From Cyanobium gracile PCC 6307 (GTDB lineage Bacteria; Cyanobacteriota; Cyanobacteriia; PCC-6307; Cyanobiaceae), in the NCBI RefSeq assembly GCF_000316515.1, contig NC_019675.1, positions 930,001 through 994,000 on the forward strand: a stretch of 64,000 nt of DNA, given 5' to 3'. The position numbers and the translations under genes are program-made. The notes below the pieces were generated by a model. It searched no databases. It was not told the DNA's origin and saw nothing but the letters and a program-made list of their open reading frames with translations. Positions 18,427-25,604 of this stretch are shown here, in pieces. Numbering within the stretch: position 1 is the first letter of the stretch; every line of letters starts with the position of its first letter.

Positions 18427-19044
18427 ATGGTCCCCGCATCGGCCCGGCTCCGGATCCGGGCGGCACTGATCACGCCGGTCCTGCTGAGCCTGCTGCTTCC
18501 CGCCCAGGCTTCGGCCGCCACCTACCAGGCCCTTTGCGGCAACAACCCCTGCACCATCAACCTCGACGCCAACGGCATCGGTGACAGGAAGAGCTTCATC
18601 CCCATCGGCAGAGTCGCCCGCTGGTTCGCGGGCGGAGCGGAGACCTACGACACCACCAACGGCACCGTGGGGGCCGTTGGTGGCGGCACCGCCGGAGCCA
18701 TCGCCGGTGGCCTCCTGCTCGGCCCGATCGGCCTGGTGGGGGGCATGGTGGGCGGGGCCGTCGCCGGATCCAAGGCCGGCAGGACGGCGGACCTGTACTT
18801 CACAGTGGTGGGCTACGACAGCGCCGGCGACAAGACCACCCTCAACTTCCGCTTCGTGAATCCCAGGCCCGCCAACCAGATGAAGCAGGAACTGCCGGTG
18901 TTGACCGGTCTGGCGATGGGGGAAACGCGCTCCCTGGCGGAACTGCAGCGCCGGGTCGATCCCCTGCCGCAGCGGCTCGGCAACGGCAGCGGGCCCCAGT
19001 CGATTCCCTCCCAGTCCTACGGGGCTCCCTCCCGTTACCGCTGA
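18427..19044 (+). CDS. Hypothetical secreted protein with glycine zipper
   Basis: 205 residues, not recognised. The signal peptide ends near residue 30 (LLSLLLPAQASAAT). A Gly-rich membrane-like segment (GGGTAGAIAGGLLLGPIGLV and onward, about residues 80-112) resembles glycine-zipper motifs of outer-membrane or pore-associated proteins. Two cysteines early in the mature part (ALCGNNPCTI) may form a disulfide. The last 10 bp overlap the convergent acyltransferase gene. Confidence 0.7.
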   Translation: MVPASARLRIRAALITPVLLSLLLPAQASAATYQALCGNNPCTINLDANGIGDRKSFIPIGRVARWFAGGAETYDTTNGTVGAVGGGTAGAIAGGLLLGPIGLVGGMVGGAVAGSKAGRTADLYFTVVGYDSAGDKTTLNFRFVNPRPANQMKQELPVLTGLAMGETRSLAELQRRVDPLPQRLGNGSGPQSIPSQSYGAPSRYR

Positions 19045-19901
19045 GCCTCGACAGCCAGCTGATCCAGGGCCTGCTGCATGGTGGCGGTCACCCGCTGGTA
19101 GCAGGCCTGCACATAGGCCCGGTCCCGGCTGGCGGCGTGGCCGCTGCGCTCCAGGCGGATCGGCGGGCACACCCGCGTGTGGATCGGCACCGGCAGGGGC
19201 AGGTTGAGCAGCGGTCCCAGGGCCAGGCCCCAGGGGAGGCCCAGGTAGAGGGGCATCACCTCGGGATCGATGCCGAACAGCCAGGGCATCCCCCGCTCGT
19301 GCAGCGCCCGGAACTGGGGATAGAGGTCTTCGAGCACCACCAGGGTGTCGTGGGCCCCCCAGGAGATCACCGGGACAATCGGCAGGTCGTGCCAGATCGC
19401 CAGGCGCAGGAAGCCGGTGCGGCCGGCGAAGTGGATGCGGCCCCGGTCCCGGTGGGGACGGAAGGTGTCCTGCCCGCCGCCGGGGTACACCAGCAGACTG
19501 TTTCCCTCCTCCAGGGCCGCCAGGGCCAGGCGGGGGTGATAGGGGATGGCGCCGGTGCGGGCGGCCAGATCCGCCAGCGGCGGGTAGCCCAGCCAGACCT
19601 TCGGATGCGCCAGCCCCAGCACCGGGCGCTCCAGACCGAAGCGGCGGAACCAGTCGTACATGACCATGTGCATGTCGGGCGCCGCCAGCCCGCCGTTGTG
19701 GCTGCCCACGAACAGCACCGGATCGGCGTCGGGGATGTGCTCCCAGCCATCGGAGACGACGCGGAAATAATGGTCGTAGAACCAGCCCCAGAACGGCATC
19801 AGCTGACGGATCAGCGCCGGGTCCCGGCGGTGCCAGCGGTGCAGCGCGGCCTGGCGGCAGACGGTCATGGGGGACAGGGGAGTGCGCTGGAGTCTGGCCA
19901 C
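19035..19901 (-). CDS. Lysophospholipid/diacylglycerol acyltransferase-family protein
   Basis: 288 residues. PlsC-like signatures occur in order: VLFVGSHNGGLAAPDMHMV (His in place of the usual NHxxxxD, as in DGAT-like members), LLVYPGGGQDTF (the block III PGG, as in DGAT2-like enzymes) and LPIVPVISWGAHDT. It transfers an acyl chain to a glycerolipid or related acceptor at the membrane. A second in-frame ATG at 19868 is an alternative start. Confidence 0.82.
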   Translation of the reverse strand: MARLQRTPLSPMTVCRQAALHRWHRRDPALIRQLMPFWGWFYDHYFRVVSDGWEHIPDADPVLFVGSHNGGLAAPDMHMVMYDWFRRFGLERPVLGLAHPKVWLGYPPLADLAARTGAIPYHPRLALAALEEGNSLLVYPGGGQDTFRPHRDRGRIHFAGRTGFLRLAIWHDLPIVPVISWGAHDTLVVLEDLYPQFRALHERGMPWLFGIDPEVMPLYLGLPWGLALGPLLNLPLPVPIHTRVCPPIRLERSGHAASRDRAYVQACYQRVTATMQQALDQLAVEAQR

Positions 19902-19990
19902 CGGACGGGTGCCACCGCAGCGGCGGCTGCTTTTTCTAGGCTCACGGGGTGTCTGGAGCCCCAGCCATCCCCCTGTTGCCGCCCGCCCCC

Positions 19991-20452
19991 ATGGCCGAGC
20001 TCACCCTGCTGTTCGATGGCGGCTGCCCCCTGTGCCTGCGGGAGGTGAACACCCTGCGCCGCCGCGACCGGGGGTTGGGCCGGCTGGCCTTCGTGGACGT
20101 CAATGACCCCGCCTACGACCCGGCCCGCCACGGTGGCATCACGTACGCCGACGCCATGGGCCGCATGCACGCCCTGCGCGCCGACGGCGCCGTGATCCGG
20201 GATGTGGAGGTGTTCCGCCAGGCCTACGCCCTGGTGAACCTGGGCTGGCTCTATGCCCCCACCGGCTGGCCCCTGCTGCGGCCCCTGGTGGATGCCCTCT
20301 ACGGGCTCTGGGCGCGCTGGCGCCTGGCCATCACCGGCCGGCCGTCCCTGGAGGTTCTCTGCCGCGACCGATGCGCGATCCCTTCTTCTGCTGCCGTGGA
20401 ACCGCAGACTCCGGACCAGCACCTCCAGCCCGTCACCAGGAGCGGCCGATAA
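19991..20452 (+). CDS. DCC-family thiol-disulfide oxidoreductase (DUF393)
   Basis: 153 residues. It starts with the family motif LLFDGGCPLCLREVNTLRRR, a CxxC redox pair in a short thioredoxin-like fold, and continues with FVDVNDP and a hydrophobic helix. ATG 19991 is preferred to an in-frame GTG at 19949. A second DUF393 gene is at 36054-36494. The substrate is unknown. Confidence 0.82.
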   Translation: MAELTLLFDGGCPLCLREVNTLRRRDRGLGRLAFVDVNDPAYDPARHGGITYADAMGRMHALRADGAVIRDVEVFRQAYALVNLGWLYAPTGWPLLRPLVDALYGLWARWRLAITGRPSLEVLCRDRCAIPSSAAVEPQTPDQHLQPVTRSGR

Positions 20453-20616
20453 AAAATCCGGCGGAGCCCTTGAACGTGCCCCACCGGATCGGGATTCCAG
20501 GAGGAATTGACCTTAGGAACACCATCCCATCCGCGCTGACAGCCGGACACCTGGCCGGGTAGCTGCCACGACCGATCGGTCAGGCGGATCGGGCTGGCAG
20601 GATCCAGAAGGTTCTC

Positions 20617-21504
20617 TCAGGGATTGCAGCGCGGGCAATCTCCCGGATCGGCCGTGAGCTGACCATCCTGGCGGGGCCGCTCCTCCTGATGGGCGCAGGC
20701 GACGCAGCCCCACACCTCGGCCAGCAGGCGCTCGGTGGGGTGGCCGCACCAGCGGCAGGGCAGGCCGACCCGCACGTCGCAACGGCCCCAGCCCGGCGCA
20801 CCGCAGGCCGGACAGGGGCGGGCGATCCGGCGGACCAACCGGAATGCCAGCGAGCGGATCGCCCCCCGTCGGGTCGGGTTGCAGTGGGCCCGCATGTCGG
20901 TCTCCAGCCAGACCGACCCATCGGCCGAGGCCCGGCCACAGCGGTCCAGGGCCTCGGCCAGCGCCGCAGGGGTCCGCAGCCCTTTGATCAGGGGCTGGCC
21001 GGCGCCGTCCCTGCCGTGGGGGCGGGCGATCAGGGCATGGGAGGGAAAGCCCACCCGATCGAGCCAGTCCTGGATGTCGTCCTGTGGTGACACCCGCCGG
21101 CCGTCGAAGTTGGTACGAGGCGCCACAAGGCTCTCGGCGATCACCAGACCCTCGCGGCGGTCCACGAAGGTGAGCCACTCGGTGCCCACCGTCAGCCAGG
21201 GGAGGGAGGGGTGGGACCCGAAGCTGCCCTCACTGGCCAGCCCGAGATCCAGACCCGTGGCGTCCATGCCGGCCTCCGCCTTGAGCCGGCAGGTTTCAAG
21301 GGCATCGGCGGGACGGGGCCGCTCGCCGCTGAAGGTGCCGAGCAGGTCCGTGTCGAAGCCGGCGGCCAGAACGAGGCGGAGGTCGAGGCCTTGGCGGAAG
21401 GGCCTGGCCAGCAGACGTTCCTTGCCATGGCGGGTGGCCAGGCTGACCGGACGGCCAGCAAAAGCCGCCGGAAGACGACAGGCGAAGGGGGGCAATCCGA
21501 TCAC
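20617..21504 (-). CDS. DUF6671-like protein with C-terminal zinc ribbons
   Basis: 295 residues. The N-terminal two thirds carry HGKERLLARPF, DTDLLGTFSGE and RPADALETCRLKAE, matching DUF6671-type proteins of unknown function. The C-terminal third has six Cys pairs or singles (CPACG, CDVR, CRWCGHP, CVACAH, CPRC), predicted to bind two zinc ions. This implies nucleic-acid or protein contact, but nothing specific can be claimed. Confidence 0.7.
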   Translation of the reverse strand: MIGLPPFACRLPAAFAGRPVSLATRHGKERLLARPFRQGLDLRLVLAAGFDTDLLGTFSGERPRPADALETCRLKAEAGMDATGLDLGLASEGSFGSHPSLPWLTVGTEWLTFVDRREGLVIAESLVAPRTNFDGRRVSPQDDIQDWLDRVGFPSHALIARPHGRDGAGQPLIKGLRTPAALAEALDRCGRASADGSVWLETDMRAHCNPTRRGAIRSLAFRLVRRIARPCPACGAPGWGRCDVRVGLPCRWCGHPTERLLAEVWGCVACAHQEERPRQDGQLTADPGDCPRCNP

Positions 21505-21561
21505 CGGGACTTATCGGCTGGATTGGTAATCCTGCGTTGAGGTAGCACCCAGCAGCCGAAT

Positions 21562-21587
21562 CCAGTCATTAATGTTCCCGGACTCCA
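21562..21587. promoter_or_regulatory. Shared 26-bp element, copy 1 (upstream of the CRP-type regulator)
   Basis: The consensus is CCAGYCAYTAAYGTT, one variable base, then CCGGACTCCA. This copy has T at the Y positions and matches the copy upstream of nrtA (23019-23044) at 22 of 26 bases. It ends 74 bp before the regulator's start. It is a direct repeat in the same orientation. The binding protein is unknown; autoregulation by the neighbouring regulator is a simple guess. Confidence 0.6.
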
Positions 21588-21661
21588 ACACCAGGTCCTG
21601 CCCGGTGGTTGGGCGCCACACAACGATCACACCCCTCAAGCCCAATCATCCGCCGCTCGCC

Positions 21662-22372
21662 ATGCAGCCCGCCGGAGCCCCCCGCCATGCCATTCGCCGT
21701 GACATGACCCTCGCCATGCCCGCCCGACCGCTGCAGCTCACCCTCCGCGCCGATGATCACGTGCCAGCCGACATCAGCTGGCGCATCGATGACGGCTACA
21801 TCCGCGCCAACACCTGGAACGAGGAGGGCGAGTCCATCACCCTCGGCATCTGGGGACCGGGCGAGCTGATCACGCCCACCGGCTGTGATGTGACGCCCTA
21901 CGAGCTGATCTCCCTCACCCGGGTGGTGGTGGTCGAATACGAGCCCAGTGAGCGCGAGACCCTGGACTTCATGCGGGATCTGTTCACCCAGACCACCCAG
22001 TTGCTGCAGATCCATCGCGTCCGACCCGCCGATTCCCGGCTGCTGCGGTTGCTGCACTGGATCGGCACCCGCTTCGGTCGGGTCAGCAGCAGCGGCACCA
22101 CCCTGTCCCTGGAGGACATGAATCTGACCCACCGCCAGCTGGCTGATATCGCCGGCATGACCCGGGTCACCGTGACCAAATCCCTGACCCGGTTCCGCAG
22201 CAAGGGTCAGGTCGTCAAGGTCAGCGAGGCCGATCTGCTCGTGCCCCGCGACGCCAGCCAGGAGTGCGCCGACGACAACACCGCCACCCTTCCCGTGACC
22301 TCGCTTCGGTTTCCGAAGACGCTTCGCCATGAACCACCCGCCCACCGGAACGCCGGTTTCGACACCCCATGA
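21662..22372 (+). CDS. CRP/FNR-family transcription regulator next to nitrate transport
   Basis: 236 residues. The C-terminal winged helix is clear: LTHRQLADIAGMTRVTVTKS followed by LTRFRSKGQVV. The N-terminal cNMP-type barrel is degenerate (SITLGIWGPGELITPTGCDV), and no phosphate-binding Arg-Ser pair is seen, so it probably does not bind cAMP. It is similar in layout to NtcA-like regulators but is not NtcA itself. Start is uncertain: ATG 21662, 21704 or 21716. It overlaps psiE by 44 bp and lies upstream of the nrt operon, suggesting a role in nitrate control. Confidence 0.85.
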   Translation: MQPAGAPRHAIRRDMTLAMPARPLQLTLRADDHVPADISWRIDDGYIRANTWNEEGESITLGIWGPGELITPTGCDVTPYELISLTRVVVVEYEPSERETLDFMRDLFTQTTQLLQIHRVRPADSRLLRLLHWIGTRFGRVSSSGTTLSLEDMNLTHRQLADIAGMTRVTVTKSLTRFRSKGQVVKVSEADLLVPRDASQECADDNTATLPVTSLRFPKTLRHEPPAHRNAGFDTP

Positions 22373-22838
22373 CGCCATCCCCTGGCATCAGCAGCTCCGC
22401 CGCAGCCAGATCGTCCAGTCGCTGGAGGCTGTCCAGGACCTGATCGCCATTTCCCTCTGCCTGGGCCTGTTCGGCGTGATGGTGCTGCAGCTGAAGCGAA
22501 CCTTCTCGACCCTGTTCTCCACCTCGGAGTTCCACGAGGTCACGGCCGACATCCTGTTCATCCTGATCCTGGTCGAACTGTTCCGCCTGCTGATCATCTA
22601 CCTGCAGGAACAACGGGTGTCAATTGGCGTGGCGGTGGAGATCGCCATCGTCTCGGTGTTGCGGGAAGTGATCGTCCGCGGTGTATTGGAAACGGACTGG
22701 CAACAGATTCTGGCGGTCTGCCTGTTTCTGATGACCATGGCCCTGCTGATGGTGGTGAGGGTCTGGCTGCCACCGACGTTTGCCGGCGTCGACCCGGAAG
22801 CCCAGGTGTCGGCAAGGATGCGGCAGCACCAGGAGTAG
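22329..22838 (+). CDS. PsiE-like membrane protein
   Basis: 169 residues with four membrane helices, in the arrangement of phosphate-starvation-inducible PsiE: LIAISLCLGLFGVMVLQL, LFILILVELFRLLIIYLQ, VGVAVEIAIVSVLREVIVRG and ILAVCLFLMTMALLMVVR. The family's function is unknown. Its start lies inside the regulator gene, so translation is probably coupled. An alternative start is the ATG at 22369, which would overlap by only 4 bp. Confidence 0.8.
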   Translation: MNHPPTGTPVSTPHDAIPWHQQLRRSQIVQSLEAVQDLIAISLCLGLFGVMVLQLKRTFSTLFSTSEFHEVTADILFILILVELFRLLIIYLQEQRVSIGVAVEIAIVSVLREVIVRGVLETDWQQILAVCLFLMTMALLMVVRVWLPPTFAGVDPEAQVSARMRQHQE

Positions 22839-22866
22839 GGCGTTCATCAAGGATCACCAGGCACGG

Positions 22867-22880
22867 GTAGTCCGGAATAC
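22867..22880. promoter_or_regulatory. NtcA-binding site upstream of nrtA
   Basis: GTAGTCCGGAATAC fits the NtcA consensus GTA-N8-TAC exactly, and the dyad extends to GGGTA...TACCC (22865-22882). NtcA activates nitrogen genes when 2-oxoglutarate is high. No TAN3T box lies at the usual 22-23 bp downstream. TATATC at 22922-22927 would place the site centre near -60, a class-I-like arrangement. The start codon of nrtA is 345 bp downstream, so the leader is long. Confidence 0.75.
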
Positions 22881-22955
22881 CCATCTGAGATGTCGCGCTT
22901 GCCATCGCCAGGCCCGTGCCCTATATCTGCCGCCCCAGCAGGCAAATCCGCATCC

Positions 22956-22972
22956 GATAAGACAGGTTTATC
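22956..22972. promoter_or_regulatory. Inverted repeat in the nrtA leader, possible LysR-type operator
   Basis: GATAA (22956-22960), 7-bp spacer, TTATC (22968-22972), a perfect dyad that also fits the T-N11-A layout of LysR sites (ATA...TAT). NtcB, a LysR-type regulator, controls nitrate genes in other cyanobacteria, which makes it a candidate, but no ntcB is seen in the window. Inference only. Confidence 0.4.
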
Positions 22973-23018
22973 CAGAAGATTTGTAAGCCTGCTTGGAATG
23001 GGCACCCACTAATCCAAG

Positions 23019-23044
23019 CCAGCCACTAACGTTGCCGGACTCCA
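23019..23044. promoter_or_regulatory. Shared 26-bp element, copy 2 (upstream of nrtA)
   Basis: Same element as at 21562-21587, with C at the Y positions. It lies 180 bp before nrtA and 138 bp after the NtcA box. Its presence before both the CRP-type regulator and nrtA suggests common control of the two transcripts or a common transcript-start element. Confidence 0.6.
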
Positions 23045-23224
23045 GATTCCGGTGCCAAGAACCACCCTTCACCGCTTCGATCTGGGTTCATTCTGTCCAC
23101 CTTCATCGTGCCTCCAGGAGACAATTTTCCTCCGCCCAATCAACCCCAGGGATCTGTTCCTTGAGCAGTCCCTTTCTTCTTCACTGGCCATCCCATTTCT
23201 CCCCCTCGCTCCTACCCGGACGCC

Positions 23225-24559
23225 ATGACCAGTCGCCGTCGCTTCATCACTCTCTTCGGGGGCGCCTTCGGCACCTCCCTGCTGCTCGCGGGATGTCTCG
23301 GCAATCCCCCTGACCGCAGCGGCTCCACTGGCACCGCCCCCAAGCCTGATGTCGCCGCGGCCGCCAAGCTGGAAACCACCACGATCAAGCTGGGCTACAT
23401 CCCCATCCTCGAAGCCGCTCCTCTAGTGGTGGGTGTGGAGAAGGGCTTCTTCGCCAAGCACGGCCTCAAGGTGGAACTGGCCAAGCAGGCCAGCTGGCCC
23501 GCCGCCCGCGACAACGTGGTGCTGGGCTCCGCCGGAGGCGGCATCGACGGTGGCCAGTGGCAGCTGCCCATGCCCCATCTGATCACCGAAGGCATCATCA
23601 CCGACGGCAAGAAGGTGCCCATGGCGGTGCTCGCCCAGCTGATCAGCCAGGCCAACGGTTTCGCGGTGTCCAACAGCCTCAAGGACGACAACCTGGGCCT
23701 GGATCTGAGCCCGAGTGTGGATGTCTTCAAGCGCTTCCCCGAAAAGGAGGGGCGCAAGTTCCGCGCCGCCTACACCTTCCCCAACGCCAACCAGGACCTC
23801 TGGATCCGCTATTGGCTGGCGGCCGGCGGCGTCGATCCCGACAAGGACATCGAACTGCTGACCGTGCCCTCCACCGAAACCCTCCAAGGGATGCGCAACG
23901 GCACCATGGAGGCGTTCAGCACGGGGGATCCCTGGCCGTTCAGGATCGTCAAGGATGACATCGGCTACCTGGCCGCCCTGACAGCCCAGATGTGGCCCGC
24001 CCACCCCGAGGAATTCCTGGCGGTGCGTGCCGACTGGGTCGAGAAGAACCCCAAGGCGGCGGTGGCCCTGGTGAAGGGACTGATCGAGGCCCAGCAATGG
24101 GCCGACAAGCCCGAGAACCGCAGCGAAGTGGCCAAGCTGATCAGCTCCCGTGCCTACTTCAACACCCCGGTGGAGGTGCTCGAACCCGCCCTCAAGGGCC
24201 AGTACCTGCTGGGGGCCGACCGGAAACCTGTGAACGATCCCAAGCTGGGGCCGATCTACTGGATGAGCGATCGGGGGGTGATCTCCTATCCCTACAAGAG
24301 TCTGAGCCTGTGGTTCCTGGTGGAATCCCTGCGCTGGAACATGCACCCCGGCAAGCTCACCACGATCGAGCAGGCCAAGGCCCTGGTCGACAAGGTGAAT
24401 CGGGAAGACATCTGGCGCCAGGCGGCCACCGAACTGGGGCTGCCTGCCAAGGACATCCCCACCGGTTCCTCCCGCGGCAAGGAGACCTTCTTCGACGGTG
24501 TCGTCTTCGACCCCGAAAACCCCCAGGCCTACCTCGACAGTCTGAAGATTAAGCGCTGA
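23225..24559 (+). CDS. nrtA: Nitrate/nitrite ABC transporter substrate-binding lipoprotein
   Basis: 444 residues. A twin-arginine-like signal (SRRRFITLF) runs into a lipobox LLAGC near residue 23, so it is exported and lipid-anchored on the plasma membrane. The mature protein has the NrtA/CmpA pattern: [61 protein letters not shown] and [12 protein letters not shown]. Bicarbonate-binding CmpA is the close paralog. Nitrate is favoured by the NtcA site and regulator upstream. First gene of nrtA-nrtB-small ORF-nrtC-nrtD. Confidence 0.92.
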   Translation: MTSRRRFITLFGGAFGTSLLLAGCLGNPPDRSGSTGTAPKPDVAAAAKLETTTIKLGYIPILEAAPLVVGVEKGFFAKHGLKVELAKQASWPAARDNVVLGSAGGGIDGGQWQLPMPHLITEGIITDGKKVPMAVLAQLISQANGFAVSNSLKDDNLGLDLSPSVDVFKRFPEKEGRKFRAAYTFPNANQDLWIRYWLAAGGVDPDKDIELLTVPSTETLQGMRNGTMEAFSTGDPWPFRIVKDDIGYLAALTAQMWPAHPEEFLAVRADWVEKNPKAAVALVKGLIEAQQWADKPENRSEVAKLISSRAYFNTPVEVLEPALKGQYLLGADRKPVNDPKLGPIYWMSDRGVISYPYKSLSLWFLVESLRWNMHPGKLTTIEQAKALVDKVNREDIWRQAATELGLPAKDIPTGSSRGKETFFDGVVFDPENPQAYLDSLKIKR

Positions 24560-24610
24560 TCTTCACCCCCAACGGATTCCATCCCTTCCTTCCAGGACAC
24601 CTTTTCTTCC

Positions 24611-25438
24611 ATGACGCTCACCACACCCAACACCCCCAGCTCAGGTCCCCTGCTCTGGTGGAAGCGCAACCGCAAGCTGATCCTGCCGCCGGTGTTCGGC
24701 ATCCTCGGCTTCCTGCTGGTCTGGCAACTCAGTGCCAGCCTCGGTCTCACCCGACTTCCCGGCCCCCTGAGCCTGTTCACCGAAGTGCGCACCCGCGACT
24801 TGCTTCTGTATCCCTTCTATGACCGGGGTGGCCTCGACAAGGGGCTCTTCTGGCAGACGATGGCCAGCCTGGGCCGGGTCGCCCAAGGGTATTTCCTCGC
24901 CGCCGTGGTGGGCATCGGCGCCGGCATCGCCGTGGGCCTCAACAAGACCCTCAACCGCGCCTTCGATCCCCTGTTCCAGTTCCTGCGCATGGTGGCGCCG
25001 CTCGCGTGGGTGCCGATCGCCCTGGTGATCTTCCAGAAGAACCAGCCGGCCGCCATCTTCGTGATCTTCATCACCGCCGTCTGGCCGATCCTGATCAACA
25101 CCGCCGAGGGCGTGCGTCAGATCCCCCAGGACTATCACAACGTGGCCCTGGTCCTGCAGATGTCGAAGAAGACCTTCTTCACCAAGGTGCTGATTCCTTC
25201 CGCCCTCCCCTACATCTTCACCGGTCTGCGCATCTCCATCGGCCTGGCCTGGCTGGCGATCATCGCCGCCGAGATCGTCATGAGCGGCATCGTCGGCATC
25301 GGCTTCTTCATCTGGGATGCCTACCAGCAGAACTACGTCAGCGACATCCTTCTTGCCGTGCTCTGGATCGGTGGCATCGGCCTGCTGCTGGATCGGCTGA
25401 TGGCCTGGCTCCAGTCCCGCATCTCCCCCGGTCAGTGA
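24611..25438 (+). CDS. nrtB: Nitrate ABC transporter permease
   Basis: 275 residues with six predicted membrane helices. The binding-protein-dependent transport signature includes the EAA-like loop NTAEGVRQIPQDYHNVALVL. The C-terminus LDRLMAWLQSRISPG is typical of NrtB/CmpB. It forms the membrane channel with the NrtC and NrtD ATPases. It follows nrtA by 51 bp. Confidence 0.94.
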   Translation: MTLTTPNTPSSGPLLWWKRNRKLILPPVFGILGFLLVWQLSASLGLTRLPGPLSLFTEVRTRDLLLYPFYDRGGLDKGLFWQTMASLGRVAQGYFLAAVVGIGAGIAVGLNKTLNRAFDPLFQFLRMVAPLAWVPIALVIFQKNQPAAIFVIFITAVWPILINTAEGVRQIPQDYHNVALVLQMSKKTFFTKVLIPSALPYIFTGLRISIGLAWLAIIAAEIVMSGIVGIGFFIWDAYQQNYVSDILLAVLWIGGIGLLLDRLMAWLQSRISPGQ

Positions 25439-25448
25439 GCCAGCAGCC

Positions 25449-25598
25449 ATGAACCTGCCTACCGCCCTGAGGCCCTTTGGATGGCTTGAAGCCTGGATGA
25501 GCGAGAAGAAGAATGTGATCCGCTTCCTGCTGGGCCGCCTCCTGCTCATGACCGCCATGGTCCTGGCCTTCACCCAACTCCACCTTTCGCAACCGTGA
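25449..25598 (+). CDS. Small membrane protein ORF inside the nrt operon
   Basis: 49 residues, ATG 25449 to TGA 25598, placed 10 bp after nrtB and 6 bp before nrtC, filling the gap almost exactly. The predicted protein starts MNLPTALRPFGWLEAW, continues with a basic patch (SEKKNVIRF), and has one hydrophobic helix of about 20 residues (FLLGRLLLMTAMVLAFTQLH). No similar protein is recalled. The position suggests a small partner of the NrtBCD complex. A chance open frame is possible. Confidence 0.55.
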   Translation: MNLPTALRPFGWLEAWMSEKKNVIRFLLGRLLLMTAMVLAFTQLHLSQP

Positions 25599-25604
25599 TC
25601 CGCC

